Assembly (NCBI RefSeq): GCF_002094975.1
Contig: NZ_CP015284.1
Span: 1-64,000 of the forward strand
Direction: 5' to 3'
DNA: 64,000 nucleotides
DNA from: Streptococcus salivarius
GTDB lineage: Bacteria; Bacillota; Bacilli; Lactobacillales; Streptococcaceae
The notes beneath the pieces were generated by a model, which ran no database searches, had not been told where the DNA came from, and saw only the letters and a list, made by a program, of their open reading frames with translations. The position numbers and the translations under genes are program-made. Positions 13,959-23,780 of this stretch are shown here, one piece after another (positions within the stretch are counted from its first letter, which is position 1; each line of letters starts with the position of its first letter).

Positions 13959-14651
13959 CTAAACAAGGGCTTTATGATCTTCATGCCTATGCTCGCTTAA
14001 AAGTACTTCACCAAATTGTACTCCACTATCTTCACTGACTCGTTCCTGGCAATCGACACAATACAATTCTCTAGCCAATCGCTGTTGTCGCCCACCTACA
14101 TAGACCACCTCTTCCATTCCAGGCAACATATAGGGTAGCATGGTATCAACCAGCTCATCAAAATGTGATTCATCGTTACTTAAAAAGAAACGTGCAGGAT
14201 GATCAGTATTATCAAAATCTCCAATGGCCACAAGACTATCATCTTCAGTCAAGAGATAGTAATAAGCAGCTGTGCGGTCTTCTGTGTATCGAAAGAATAA
14301 ATGTGATTCATGACAAAATGGACATGTTCTATACTTATGACCAATAAATGATTTTAACCAACGTACAAGCAAATCCGATAAAGAGGCTTTGATTCCCTTA
14401 AACAAGAACAAGACATTAGGTAGAATGAAACCAACAATTATAGGGATAACAGTTAGGTTATTGTCCACCACCAAAAGATAAAACTGGAACATGGCTGTTA
14501 GTCGTAGAAACCAGACAATCGTATTAAAAAAAATCTGATTCGTGCCACTCAGAAAAGTACTGACTACTGTAGACTCTTTACTCTTCACAAAAGTAAGAGT
14601 AACACACTTGATGGTAAACATAACTACAAACATAATGACATAGGCTAACAT
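13959..14651 (-). CDS. membrane protein with zinc-ribbon-like domain, 230 aa
   Basis: Three to four hydrophobic helices occupy about residues 1-100 (MLAYVIMFVVMFTIKCVTLTF, FFNTIVWFLRLTAMFQFYLLVV, LTVIPIIVGFILPNVLFLF). The cytoplasmic part holds two Cys pairs, CPFCHESH and CVDCQERV, about 95 residues apart, as in a zinc ribbon. It overlaps the upstream gene by 7 bp, which implies translational coupling. The family is unrecognised; its position suggests a conjugation role. Confidence 0.7.
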   Translation of the reverse strand: MLAYVIMFVVMFTIKCVTLTFVKSKESTVVSTFLSGTNQIFFNTIVWFLRLTAMFQFYLLVVDNNLTVIPIIVGFILPNVLFLFKGIKASLSDLLVRWLKSFIGHKYRTCPFCHESHLFFRYTEDRTAAYYYLLTEDDSLVAIGDFDNTDHPARFFLSNDESHFDELVDTMLPYMLPGMEEVVYVGGRQQRLARELYCVDCQERVSEDSGVQFGEVLLSEHRHEDHKALV

Positions 14652-15277
14652 TCACTTACCTCATTTTCAGCATCAGTAAATTCAGAAGCTACATCTCCCA
14701 AAAGAGAGATTAACTTAAAAGCACCCAAGGTATTATCTTGACTTAAATTGGTAAGCATACGATCCAGAGTCTTTAGACAACGTTTCTTCTCTGAGAGTTT
14801 CCGTCTATCCAATAAAGCACTATCTTCTAAGTCTTCTGTGTTACTAGAGGAACGTAGTTCATTTAGATCATATACATCACCAACGTCTAGGACTGATAGC
14901 TTACGAAGAACCCTAGAAACGACTAATGAAGAATAAGTCTGCGCGTGCTCTAGAAGTTCTGCAGACTCTTTCAACTTTTGAATAATGGTGTCTCTTTTGG
15001 CAAGTTCTTCCTCATCTAAAAGCAAAGCATCCAATGGAAAAAGTTGTTCCACGATTGTCTTTTGACCAGGGACAAAAGCGTTACTTTGTCTCAAACCAGT
15101 GCTAGGAACAAAATGCTTTCCGTTAACAACTATAAGTCTCTTTCCTAACCACTTGTCGACAATGCCACGCTCACTAGAAACTATGACACCATCCATTCGT
15201 GTTATTTGGATAGCAACCTCGTCACCTGCTTTTAGGCTAGCGATCCATTCTGAAATATCTTTTTTTGATAAATACAT
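14645..15277 (-). CDS. hypothetical protein, 210 aa
   Basis: The product is soluble and highly charged. An N-terminal beta-rich part (GDEVAIQITRMDGVIVSSERGIVDKWLGKRLIVVNGKHFV) is followed by a long helical, partly coiled-coil region. The gene overlaps its neighbours at both ends (7 bp and 1 bp), so the three proteins are probably made in fixed ratio. No family is recognised. Confidence 0.7.
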   Translation of the reverse strand: MYLSKKDISEWIASLKAGDEVAIQITRMDGVIVSSERGIVDKWLGKRLIVVNGKHFVPSTGLRQSNAFVPGQKTIVEQLFPLDALLLDEEELAKRDTIIQKLKESAELLEHAQTYSSLVVSRVLRKLSVLDVGDVYDLNELRSSSNTEDLEDSALLDRRKLSEKKRCLKTLDRMLTNLSQDNTLGAFKLISLLGDVASEFTDAENEVSEC

Positions 15278-16074
15278 TATTTTGTTTCCTCCTTTGCGAC
15301 TGACACAATATCATGGATAGCATCCTCATCAAGACGAGGTGCTTCATGCTTCCCTCCAGCCATTCGTTCAATACGTTTGGACCATCCACCAGAGTTCTTA
15401 TCCTTATGATAGATAACTGCTGTTGCTGCTTTCTCTACTCCCATAGCTTTAGCTAAATCTTTGCCACTTTCGTCAAGAACATTAACATAGATAATCTTGT
15501 TTCGTTCTTTTTCAGTTAAGCTCTTATTGAGTACTGGAATTGATTTTTGACAGTAAGGGCAATCAGGTCGAAAGAACACATATATCTCTGAAGCAGTATT
15601 TTTCTTATAAGGAAAAATGACATTATCTTCTTTAAAATAATCAAGCTGGTTTGATGTAATCTTTGTTGCGTGGAAACTTTGTTGCGTGAGTTCCTGATCA
15701 AAAACCATCGTAACCATACGATTACTATAACTGTATTCATTTTTAAAATTAGAAGTAAAACCAATCAGAATTACAGGTAACATAAATAACCCAAGAACAA
15801 CTTTAGTCGATGTAAACTGGTGGGCATGGTCCACACCTTGATATACGATATAAAAGGTCGTAAGAACCCAAGGTAAGATAATCCCAAAAAGCAAACCAAA
15901 CCAATCAAACGGAAATGCATAGACAACCCTATGGTTCACTACAACTACCGTCAAAATAGATAATGTCACAAGGATCGCATAGCTAATATACCAACCCTTG
16001 TAAAGAGGATTATCCTTTAATTTTGGAAATGCATCACAGAGGGATTTCCAAGCAGATTCAATTTTTATTTTCAT
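15277..16074 (-). CDS. membrane-anchored thioredoxin-fold protein
   Basis: Three hydrophobic helices at about residues 31-125 are followed by a thioredoxin-like domain with the motif FFRPDCPYCQKSIPVL, in which CPYC is a redox-active CXXC. The domain continues with IIYVNVLDESGKDLAKAMGVEKAATAVIYH, typical of the fold. If the domain faces outward it could form or isomerise disulfides in exported plasmid proteins or the mating apparatus; topology was not determined. It is the fourth gene from the end of the leftward conjugation-type unit. Confidence 0.75.
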   Translation of the reverse strand: MKIKIESAWKSLCDAFPKLKDNPLYKGWYISYAILVTLSILTVVVVNHRVVYAFPFDWFGLLFGIILPWVLTTFYIVYQGVDHAHQFTSTKVVLGLFMLPVILIGFTSNFKNEYSYSNRMVTMVFDQELTQQSFHATKITSNQLDYFKEDNVIFPYKKNTASEIYVFFRPDCPYCQKSIPVLNKSLTEKERNKIIYVNVLDESGKDLAKAMGVEKAATAVIYHKDKNSGGWSKRIERMAGGKHEAPRLDEDAIHDIVSVAKEETK

Positions 16075-16214
16075 TAATTACCGTTACCTTTCAATCTTTT
16101 TTATCTTTAAAACAACACCTGATACTTTCAACAAATTCAAACTATCATGTGACTTTCTTACATACTTTTAAATAGTTGAGAGAATGATTATATGTTGCAG
16201 TTGCTGCGCGTGAC

Positions 16215-16577
16215 TTATTCTTTTTTCCCTGATAAGAATTCATCAACCTTCTTGATAACCTCGTTATGTGGGACAAATAAAGTATAGAGCGTTGGGATGA
16301 TTAATACCGTTTGTAAAATAATTTCCATCACATTATTAAGTGATAGAAAACGCCATGATAGGAAAAAAGTAACTACCATAAACAAGTACAAAATAAAATA
16401 TGTGACAAGAATCAACCAAGCACTCGCTAGAAAAATAAAGTAGTGGATTTTTCCAATAGCTACATCACTAACTATGGCTAGCCTTTTCAAAATTCTTGGT
16501 CTTTTTACTACGATTACAACTACAAGCGAAACAACTAACCATATAAGTCTTCTTCCTAAGTATTCCAAATAATCCAT
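16215..16577 (-). CDS. small membrane protein, 120 aa
   Basis: Three hydrophobic segments (LIWLVVSLVVVIVVK, YFIFLASAWLILVTYFILYLF and VMEIILQTVLIIPTLYTLFV) predict a three-helix membrane protein with a charged C-terminus ending in DEFLSGKKE. No family is recognised. It directly follows the Replic_Relax-like gene (17-bp gap), suggesting a link with DNA transfer. Confidence 0.65.
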   Translation of the reverse strand: MDYLEYLGRRLIWLVVSLVVVIVVKRPRILKRLAIVSDVAIGKIHYFIFLASAWLILVTYFILYLFMVVTFFLSWRFLSLNNVMEIILQTVLIIPTLYTLFVPHNEVIKKVDEFLSGKKE

Positions 16578-16594
16578 TTACAAATACCTTTACT

Positions 16595-17863
16595 CTATCT
16601 ATAAACAATCAAGAAATAATCATCAAAAGGGAGTTTTATTTTTTCTGGTAGAACTTCTTTTGGGAATACAATGATCATATGTTCATACTCTATTGAGAAT
16701 TCTTCATAGAGACTAGTTAAGTGAGGAATCAAGTCATCTTTGATATATGCCATAGGTACCATAGGGTACTCTTTCAATTCCCAAGAGTCTGTTTCAACAA
16801 CAGCTGATAACTGGAATTTATCATCATCCAAAGGTTCTGATATCTCCTTTACAAGATAATCTATTTTCTGCAGTTCAGAAAAATCATAAGCCTCGCAATC
16901 ACACCAATCTTTATAATTTGAAAACATTTTTTCTTGAATGATTTCGACAATAACCTCAGAAGCATTTGTTGTTGTTTGACTGAATAAAGAAATATTTTTA
17001 CGCTTTAACATGTCATGTCCAGTTACACCATCAACCTCGACCTCATTTACATATTCAAAAAAGTTCATTAAACGTTTAGATACTTGCGTATTATCTTTAC
17101 GGCTATTCTCGAAAACGAAAAATAAACTAGAATTTTCAAATGCTGGTTCTTCTGCATAACCAAATATTTTAGAAAGTAGAATTGTTTGACGTTCTGTTGC
17201 TCGGTCATACTCAATAAAAAAAGGGTTATCGTTCACAAATACAACAGCATCAGGAACCATTAAAAGATTAACCCGACTAATGGGAAATACGACTTGTATG
17301 TTTAGGTCATAAACAGACTTGTCTTGGTTTTTTAAAAAAAGCTTGTTTAAGATTTTAGCAACTAATCGTCTGGTCTCTAGATCATGAATATTTACGGTTT
17401 GAGGTTTCCCTCCTAGAAGATTATTACTGACAATGCTATATACTGACCTATCATATTCAGTCGTTGTTGTTAGCAACCGTATTTTATCAATCCCCTTAAT
17501 CATAGTAAGTAACCAGGTACTAAAACCTTTGTTCAGATAATATATTTTTCTCTTACCGCTTCTAGCATCCGAACAAGCTGAAATAGGATGATTCACCTTC
17601 CCAACAAGACGATAAAACCATGAATTAGGGGTTTTGGATTTACGAGTTACTGCAGTATAAATGAGGTCTATGATTTCCTTATCAAAATAACCAAACCTTA
17701 GTAAATGATAAAAGATGATAAGCTCCTCTTCTGAAAACGATAGTGAGGTATTTTGATTTTTTGAAACAAAGTAAGTAGCTATTTTATTTCTCTGAGTGTA
17801 ATGAATTTTATTTTTTTTATTTGAAATAAGTGAGGTAAAATCTCTATTTTTTATATCTTGCAT
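16595..17863 (-). CDS. Replic_Relax-like protein (possible relaxase)
   Basis: The central part resembles the Replication-relaxation family: HDLETRRLVAKIL, VNLLMVPDAVVFV, then FFIEYDRATERQTILLSKIFGYAE, matching the family pattern PDaxf...ffiElDrgTe...l..K...Y. N-terminal residues 50-110 look like a winged-helix region. Members are encoded on Gram-positive plasmids and linked to DNA relaxation or replication. Here the gene lies next to a hairpin-rich intergenic region and the coupling protein, the usual place for a relaxase and oriT. I see no classical HUH motif, so the relaxase role is inference. Confidence 0.55.
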   Translation of the reverse strand: MQDIKNRDFTSLISNKKNKIHYTQRNKIATYFVSKNQNTSLSFSEEELIIFYHLLRFGYFDKEIIDLIYTAVTRKSKTPNSWFYRLVGKVNHPISACSDARSGKRKIYYLNKGFSTWLLTMIKGIDKIRLLTTTTEYDRSVYSIVSNNLLGGKPQTVNIHDLETRRLVAKILNKLFLKNQDKSVYDLNIQVVFPISRVNLLMVPDAVVFVNDNPFFIEYDRATERQTILLSKIFGYAEEPAFENSSLFFVFENSRKDNTQVSKRLMNFFEYVNEVEVDGVTGHDMLKRKNISLFSQTTTNASEVIVEIIQEKMFSNYKDWCDCEAYDFSELQKIDYLVKEISEPLDDDKFQLSAVVETDSWELKEYPMVPMAYIKDDLIPHLTSLYEEFSIEYEHMIIVFPKEVLPEKIKLPFDDYFLIVYR

Positions 17864-18402
17864 TTTGTAGTCCTAAAATAGTCAATCAATAGGGTATATA
17901 GTCTGGTCTTTTTTCGAAGAGTACAGATATTATTTTTTAAGTCATGCTTAGCCTTTAATATAGACCTGCTCAAGCATTCCTTTGTACCCGTAAAATGCTG
18001 ATTGATACTTTCATCTCCTCTCATTCATAACGTCGTAGTTTATTTTTATGACGATAATCCGTAAAATAATGGTTTATTCTAGGTATATAGTAGCCACTAT
18101 TTACTCATTTATGATTTACGAGTTTCTAATATTAGTCGTCAACCCTATAAATACAGTAAACTCTTAGACTTTTCTTCTCTGTAATCTTTCATTCATAAAA
18201 TCTGGTTATTACATAACACTCGTAACAACCGGTTTTATGGGGTTCTAAGCACTTAATAACTACTATTAGGATTCATTTATAATGGGTCGCTATAGTGTTC
18301 AGTATACCCTAGAATAGATTATTTTCAAGGGAGTGACATGGGTTGACTTTTAATATTCTTACTCTATACTATTAGATATAATTAATAATTAAGGAGCAAA
18401 TT
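17864..18402. other. 539-bp intergenic region with candidate oriT hairpin
   Basis: No credible ORF is present. The main structure is an imperfect inverted repeat at 18195-18238 with arms containing ATAAAA...GGTTATTAC and GTAACAACC...TTTTAT (about 16 pairs, two of them wobble, 9-base loop). It lies between a possible relaxase gene and the divergent 102-aa gene ahead of the coupling-protein gene. Such a hairpin fits an origin of transfer but could also be a regulatory element. Confidence 0.35.
18343..18370 (+). promoter_or_regulatory. promoter of the 102-aa coiled-coil gene
   Basis: TTGACT, a 16-bp spacer and TATACT precede the AAGGAG site and ATG at 18403. Confidence 0.7.
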
Positions 18403-18711
18403 ATGGCAGGAAAAAATAAAAAAACTGAATCAGATTTTATTAAGGAACTTGAAGCCTTAGAACAACAAAAAAGAGAAGCTACAGAGCAACTTAAAGCCTA
18501 TCAAAAATCACAAACTGATAAACTAGGTCAGCTCTATTTCGAATTGAAAAAACTAGAAAATCCAGATTTATCTATTGATGATTTAGTTGTTGAAACACAA
18601 AACAAGGTTAAAGAGGTAAAGAAAGAAATTAAGAGTAAAAAAGCAGCAGAAAAAGCAAGAAAGGAGGCTGAGAAGACTAATAAAGAAACATATAATGACT
18701 CTCAAAATTAG
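18403..18711 (+). CDS. coiled-coil hypothetical protein, 102 aa
   Basis: This is the only rightward gene in the conjugation region and has its own promoter and a consensus AAGGAG site. The product is almost entirely charged coiled coil (ELEALEQQKREATEQLKAYQKS, EKARKEAEKTNKET). It ends at a bidirectional terminator shared with the coupling-protein gene. Its position beside the candidate oriT suggests a relaxosome accessory protein, which is inference. Confidence 0.65.
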   Translation: MAGKNKKTESDFIKELEALEQQKREATEQLKAYQKSQTDKLGQLYFELKKLENPDLSIDDLVVETQNKVKEVKKEIKSKKAAEKARKEAEKTNKETYNDSQN

Positions 18712-18714
18712 AAC

Positions 18715-18740
18715 AAAAGCAACGGAAATCCGTTGCTTTT
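18715..18740. terminator. bidirectional terminator
   Basis: A perfect 12-bp stem (AAAAGCAACGGA/TCCGTTGCTTTT, 2-base loop) separates the converging 102-aa and coupling-protein genes. Confidence 0.9.
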
Positions 18741-18748
18741 TATGTTAT

Positions 18749-21700
18749 CTAAAAACCTTCTTCTTCATCAATATCCATTTGTTCTACATTACTTTTTAAA
18801 GTTTTAGTTGCTTTCTCACGAGCTACACGAGATAGCTCTTGAGGTAATTCGAACTCTTGATTAGGTGCTTGAATATTTTGAGTATCAACTGTTTCAGGTG
18901 TAGATGATGGAGCTAGGATCACTCTTTGAGTGATTTCTTTATCCTTCAACTCAACGATATCATTTTTACTTTTTACAGTTTGTTTATCTTCAACAACTGG
19001 AGGGATTTCAGAGATATCGACCTCCACTTTTTGCTCAGTGTCCTCTGTCACCTCTTCTCTAATTGAAGTGTTTTCTCTATGTTCTGTCATACTTTCGTTG
19101 ACTAAGATTGTTCTTTTAACTGATGGGGAATCATCTTTTTTACCAACTGTATCATTTACATTACTATCAACATTTGGCACCTTAACATCCATGATTGCTT
19201 GCCATTCTTCGTCAGTAAAATCACTTTCATAGAGGTGGCTTTCAGACTCTTTTTGAGCATAATATTCTATCACTTCTGCTCTCCAAATTTTATAGGCTTT
19301 TGCAATTTCCGGTTCTTCCTCTCCAAGACCATAAACCCTATTGAAAGGTGTATGTGAGACGAAAGAGTCCTTCGAAATATCCATTTCAAAATGCGGAGAT
19401 GTTGTCAAATAAATCATATTTGAGACTTCATCATCACTGACGATAACACCACCAACTTGGAATTTCTCTAGGTTATTTGCATCTCTAGCAGTGAAGTTAT
19501 CTTCTTCTACTACTTCCTCTGAAGTCGCACTGGAGTTACCTTGATTCCCTGCTAAGAGGTCATCGTTTGCTGCACGTTTGGTTTCTTTAAGAGCGTAATG
19601 TTTCCCTCCTGAACGAAGATTAATAAACTCTACAACCTTTGTTGAGGTTTGTTGGAAGGTAAAGGCATTACGATAAGACATCTTGATTGCATCAGCCCCA
19701 GATTCGCCAATAGAATCCCTAATTTGCTCGTCATGTTGATAAGCATGCATAACTGGAACATGGAACTTACGAGACTCATCTAGGAAGTTACTATCATTAC
19801 CTGGCATCAAATAACCATTCTTTTCATCTTCATAAAAAGCAAAGAATGGAGACTTATCTGGGAGACGTCTTTGAGCAGCATTTTGCATAACTAATGTTAC
19901 CATCTGTGCTACCATTCGAGACTTTTCTTTACCAAGAACACCTTTAGCAGAATTGACCAAAATCATCCCACCCGTTTTCAAAACTATGTCCAAATCCTTG
20001 GTGCTTTGAGAGAAAAATACACGACGGATTTCTGGTGAAGATGATAGGTCATCAATGACTGCTTTTAGACCAGATACGTTAGCATCAAAAGTATAATAAT
20101 ATTCTTCTGTGTACGAATTTAATTGATGAGCATTGATGAAATAATCATAAGAGCTTTGGAGGTTTTCAAGTTTATTCCTTTCATCATTAAATGTGTTAAT
20201 AGCTTCATGAACATTCTCTGGTCTAAGGATAGTATCAAAGAGTTGTTCGTGCTCACGATTGTACTCTGATTCCTCTAACCACTTTTCTTTTTCCTGCTTT
20301 AAGAACTCTTCATGCTTATTCAACGTTTCTTCAAAAAGCCTTTTCTTTCGATTAAGTAATTGTTCAAAAACGGCAATATAGGCTTCAATCCAATCACTAG
20401 AACGTAACATATTTGAGAATTCCGTTAGTGTTGGAGACTTACCTTTTAACATATAGTTGATTGGTGCATCTGGGATCAACGCTACCTCTTTAATGACAGT
20501 AATGATATTATCAGTAAGTTGTCCTTCTTGGTTTAGGAAGAAAGAAGAGCCAGTCCCAGTTGGGTCACTAAATCGTTTAAATAAGTCTCGAACCGCCCCT
20601 TTAACCTGTGTAGTATCTCCATCTAAAATATTAATTGCACCAGTTCCTGGGTTAGTAGGATCTAGAGTCCAAATCATTTCGTCGGGGAAGCCCATCTTAT
20701 GAGCGTACTTAACAATTGTGCCATACATTGAACCCGATGGTTCGGTCATATAAATACCATTTGTAAGCTCTGCAGCATAACCATTGTTATACCACTGTTC
20801 CAATAATTCACGTCTTTTTTTCTTCCGTTCAAACTCTGTGCTAAAGAATTCTTCTTCCAGTTCTTCATCTACTTTCATCAAATACTTACGATAGGATAGT
20901 AGATAATATTTCATATTTTCCATATCCTGTAGCATTGCTGGAATCAGAATCGTTGCCGATTTACCAGTACCAATCAAACCAAAGATAATGGTGTGATAAG
21001 TCCTCTCGTTAGCATGTAAAATCACTTGCTCTCCAGTTTTAGAGTTAAGCCCCATAACCAAATTCGCTTGACCTTTTTCATCTTGATTATGAACGATATT
21101 ACTTAATACACTGTCTTGGAAATAACGTCCACCAAGCCATTGCTCTACAAGTTTCTCGTAGGTTTTTTCAGCAATCCCAGTCGCATAGCTATTATAAAAA
21201 ATAAGACCAATTGCTCCAATCGGAGTTAACAATAACAAACTGTTGAACCAGTCAGCTCCTATTAAGGGTTTTAGGGTATGATAACTTAATACAATACCTG
21301 TCTGACTTCCATTTGGTATTGACCAGGGCATATATTTGAGATAATTATCTGCTACATCATACATACGATTGATGAGGGATAAGATAAAATTATTGATTGT
21401 TAGTACATATAAGCCAGAAGATATAAGTACTGCTGCTAGTGCTGCTCTTATAGCATACTTACCAATAATCTTCTTTCGTTCTGCTCGTTTTAAGGTATCA
21501 TATTTTTCAAATAGCACGAAAATTTGACGACTTGTAACATTACTGTGCCATACACCAATGTATAAAACTAAAGCCATATTAACGAACAAAAATATAAATA
21601 AAGATATAAATACCCAATTAGGAAAACGCCATCTGAAGATAAACATAATAATATTGAAAGCAAATAATCCAAAAGATATATGATATACCCAATCGATATA

Positions 21701-21787
21701 TTTTCGCCAACAATACAGCAAGATATCTATTGTTCGCTTACCATTTGTATAATAACGATTAAAAAATAATTTCAAGATCTTCCGCAT
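18749..21787 (-). CDS. VirD4/TcpA-type conjugation coupling protein
   Basis: The 1012-aa product has four N-terminal hydrophobic helices within residues 35-230, then a P-loop FGLIGTGKSATILIPAM near residue 270 and a Walker B-like FFAFYEDEKNGYLMPG near 650, the two marks of the VirD4/TraG coupling ATPases. The last 200 residues are an acidic, Glu/Ser/Thr-rich tail that may bind relaxosome partners. Coupling proteins bring relaxase-bound DNA to the secretion channel. The ATPase region carries a long charged insertion (about 400-560) with coiled-coil character. It is the largest gene of the conjugation module. VirB4-type genes are not in the window. Confidence 0.88.
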   Translation of the reverse strand: MRKILKLFFNRYYTNGKRTIDILLYCWRKYIDWVYHISFGLFAFNIIMFIFRWRFPNWVFISLFIFLFVNMALVLYIGVWHSNVTSRQIFVLFEKYDTLKRAERKKIIGKYAIRAALAAVLISSGLYVLTINNFILSLINRMYDVADNYLKYMPWSIPNGSQTGIVLSYHTLKPLIGADWFNSLLLLTPIGAIGLIFYNSYATGIAEKTYEKLVEQWLGGRYFQDSVLSNIVHNQDEKGQANLVMGLNSKTGEQVILHANERTYHTIIFGLIGTGKSATILIPAMLQDMENMKYYLLSYRKYLMKVDEELEEEFFSTEFERKKKRRELLEQWYNNGYAAELTNGIYMTEPSGSMYGTIVKYAHKMGFPDEMIWTLDPTNPGTGAINILDGDTTQVKGAVRDLFKRFSDPTGTGSSFFLNQEGQLTDNIITVIKEVALIPDAPINYMLKGKSPTLTEFSNMLRSSDWIEAYIAVFEQLLNRKKRLFEETLNKHEEFLKQEKEKWLEESEYNREHEQLFDTILRPENVHEAINTFNDERNKLENLQSSYDYFINAHQLNSYTEEYYYTFDANVSGLKAVIDDLSSSPEIRRVFFSQSTKDLDIVLKTGGMILVNSAKGVLGKEKSRMVAQMVTLVMQNAAQRRLPDKSPFFAFYEDEKNGYLMPGNDSNFLDESRKFHVPVMHAYQHDEQIRDSIGESGADAIKMSYRNAFTFQQTSTKVVEFINLRSGGKHYALKETKRAANDDLLAGNQGNSSATSEEVVEEDNFTARDANNLEKFQVGGVIVSDDEVSNMIYLTTSPHFEMDISKDSFVSHTPFNRVYGLGEEEPEIAKAYKIWRAEVIEYYAQKESESHLYESDFTDEEWQAIMDVKVPNVDSNVNDTVGKKDDSPSVKRTILVNESMTEHRENTSIREEVTEDTEQKVEVDISEIPPVVEDKQTVKSKNDIVELKDKEITQRVILAPSSTPETVDTQNIQAPNQEFELPQELSRVAREKATKTLKSNVEQMDIDEEEGF

Positions 21788-21798
21788 AAAGCACCTCT

Positions 21799-22287
21799 CT
21801 AGTAAGCAAACATTCTTTTCAAGAATTCCATAAATACAACAATAGCAATCGGACTTATTACTCCAAGTCTAATGAATAGATTTCGTCGAGGTAAGCTTGT
21901 TGTTTTCTTACCTTCTGTAATCAACCATTGATAGTGATATATGTATCCTTGTATGAAACCATATGCAGGTAATATCCCAACCGCTAGAATTTCTATTAGG
22001 GTAAAGACTTCTACGAAACTAATCATAGAGAAATCACCACTATGTGTGCCTCCCTTTGATATCATTGCGAGTCCATAGATGATGAAAATAGGGATAAATG
22101 TAACGATATATAAGAATAAAATTGATTTTAAGGCAAAATTTACTCCCATGATTTGTTTCTCTGGATTATTGATAGATTTAGCATAACTCCACCTACCGAT
22201 ACCGATGAAGACCAAGGTAATAGGTAAGACATACCGAATAAAGACTATCAGATAATAGACAATAGCATTGATATTGTGATGATTCAT
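21799..22287 (-). CDS. multi-pass membrane protein, 162 aa
   Basis: Four hydrophobic segments are visible (IVYYLIVFIRYVLPITLVFIGI, ILFLYIVTFIPIFIIYGLAM, EVFTLIEILAVGILPAYGFI and VISPIAIVVFMEFLKR), predicting a four-helix membrane protein. AAGGAGGG precedes the ATG, and the gene lies 11 bp upstream of the coupling-protein gene, so a physical partnership with it is likely. No family is recognised. Confidence 0.7.
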   Translation of the reverse strand: MNHHNINAIVYYLIVFIRYVLPITLVFIGIGRWSYAKSINNPEKQIMGVNFALKSILFLYIVTFIPIFIIYGLAMISKGGTHSGDFSMISFVEVFTLIEILAVGILPAYGFIQGYIYHYQWLITEGKKTTSLPRRNLFIRLGVISPIAIVVFMEFLKRMFAY

Positions 22288-22325
22288 GTTCCCTCCTTGT
22301 TAAATTTTTCTGATCCGAACGTAAA

Positions 22326-22352
22326 CAAAAAGTTCCCATTTCAGAGGGAACT
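22326..22352 (-). terminator. hairpin between the 443-aa and membrane-protein genes
   Basis: AGTTCCC/GGGAACT with an 8-base loop is followed on the minus strand by TTTTTG. It lies inside the presumed operon. Confidence 0.75.
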
Positions 22353-22361
22353 ATATGCAAC

Positions 22362-23693
22362 TCAACTAGTGAAAAATGTTGATAAGATTTTACTGTTCAC
22401 ACGATTTGGATAGAAACTATTGAAACGTGATTTGATACGAAACAGACATTTTTTCTCTTCCGTATTCTGTGAATTACTGCTCACTTCTTCAGTTTTTTTA
22501 GCCACTCGACGCCCCCTGCTATTTGCGTCTACCCAGCGATAATGAGCATCTAGTATGACAACTGAAATTTCATCTCCTTGCTTAAAAGGAACCCGATTTA
22601 AAGAACCCGAGTCCTTCATTTTAATTTTGATTCCTGGAAAGTCAACCAACTCTACAGTATGTAGACTTTGTGGATCAAAACTGATAAATCGCACTTTAAA
22701 CAATCGTCCTATGACTTTCTTATCATCAATCATCTCAATCAAAGCATCTTGAGGTGCTTCTTCGAGAACTTTCATATCTCCCTCGATACGAATATAGTCA
22801 TGGATAATGTGACGTTCTCTTTGATTTGGACTTGGTTTTTGGGTATTGGCCCCAGTAATTTTAAATTCCACCCTATCAAAGACTGATACTACTTCGTCTA
22901 GGTTAACAAATGAAGAATCACACTCATAACTTACCCTATGTTTTGGAATGAATACCGTTTGTAATTTTTTGGTCATTACCATGATACCTGCATTGCTACC
23001 ATTGTTAATAACGGCTGATACAATACCTTCATGAGTACGCTCTAAGATATTTTTTCTATCTCGATTACGTGAAGAGTTATCTTTACTCTTTTCAATTTGC
23101 TGAAGAAGTTGATAATTAGTTAACCACTCAGCTAACTCAATACTACCTTCAACAACATAGTTTGATGGGTTATTGATTGTGAGTTTATAATTGTCAATAG
23201 TTTGGATATGGATTTCAGTTAATTTACAAGGAAAAATCCGTCCAACCATTTTAAAGAAATCTTTTGGCTGACGGAAGCCAGATTCAGTTTGTTTAATATA
23301 AACAGCTGTTCCAGCAAGTTCTCCATTTTGGATACGTCCTACTAACATATCACAAAAAGCTACACCTTCACCGATAGGACGACCATTTCTATTTCTAGGA
23401 ATAAATGGCTGTGTTTCAAGCACATTTTCTACCACAACAGATACAACCTTATTAGTTGCTTGTTCTAGCAAATACTCATCTTCAGTATTTCCAAGATCAA
23501 TATATGGGAGTGTATAGTTTCGAATGATATCTGAGACTTCTTCTGGGACACATTCAATTTCTGGTTGCTCAAACCATTGGTCTTGTTCATCTTTCCTATC
23601 TGCAACAACCAATGTTTTAAATTTTTGCTCCCCTAAACTAGCATAATGGACGTTTTCATAACCGTCCTCTCTTATAAGTTTAAGTGCTTTCAT
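22362..23693 (-). CDS. hypothetical protein, 443 aa
   Basis: The start MKALKLIREDGYENVH carries AAAGGAGAAAAAT immediately upstream; a longer frame would begin within an upstream hairpin. The protein is soluble and beta-rich. One segment, HEGIVSAVINNGSNAGIMVMTKKLQTVFIPKHRVSY, has the look of an S1/OB-like strand arrangement, and a similar strand-rich module follows at 330-400. This suggests nucleic-acid binding, but no family is recognised. It is the second gene of the coupling-protein unit. Confidence 0.7.
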   Translation of the reverse strand: MKALKLIREDGYENVHYASLGEQKFKTLVVADRKDEQDQWFEQPEIECVPEEVSDIIRNYTLPYIDLGNTEDEYLLEQATNKVVSVVVENVLETQPFIPRNRNGRPIGEGVAFCDMLVGRIQNGELAGTAVYIKQTESGFRQPKDFFKMVGRIFPCKLTEIHIQTIDNYKLTINNPSNYVVEGSIELAEWLTNYQLLQQIEKSKDNSSRNRDRKNILERTHEGIVSAVINNGSNAGIMVMTKKLQTVFIPKHRVSYECDSSFVNLDEVVSVFDRVEFKITGANTQKPSPNQRERHIIHDYIRIEGDMKVLEEAPQDALIEMIDDKKVIGRLFKVRFISFDPQSLHTVELVDFPGIKIKMKDSGSLNRVPFKQGDEISVVILDAHYRWVDANSRGRRVAKKTEEVSSNSQNTEEKKCLFRIKSRFNSFYPNRVNSKILSTFFTS

Positions 23694-23735
23694 ATTTTTC
23701 TCCTTTAATGTCTTTTTTGACATTAAAAGCATAAC

Positions 23736-23766
23736 AAAAAAGGTCACTACCTGTAAGATAGTGACC
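23736..23766 (-). terminator. hairpin after the 47-aa membrane gene
   Basis: GGTCACTA/TAGTGACC forms a perfect 8-bp stem followed on the minus strand by TTTTTT, upstream of the 443-aa gene. Confidence 0.8.
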
Positions 23767-23780
23767 CCCCTTGACTTTTG

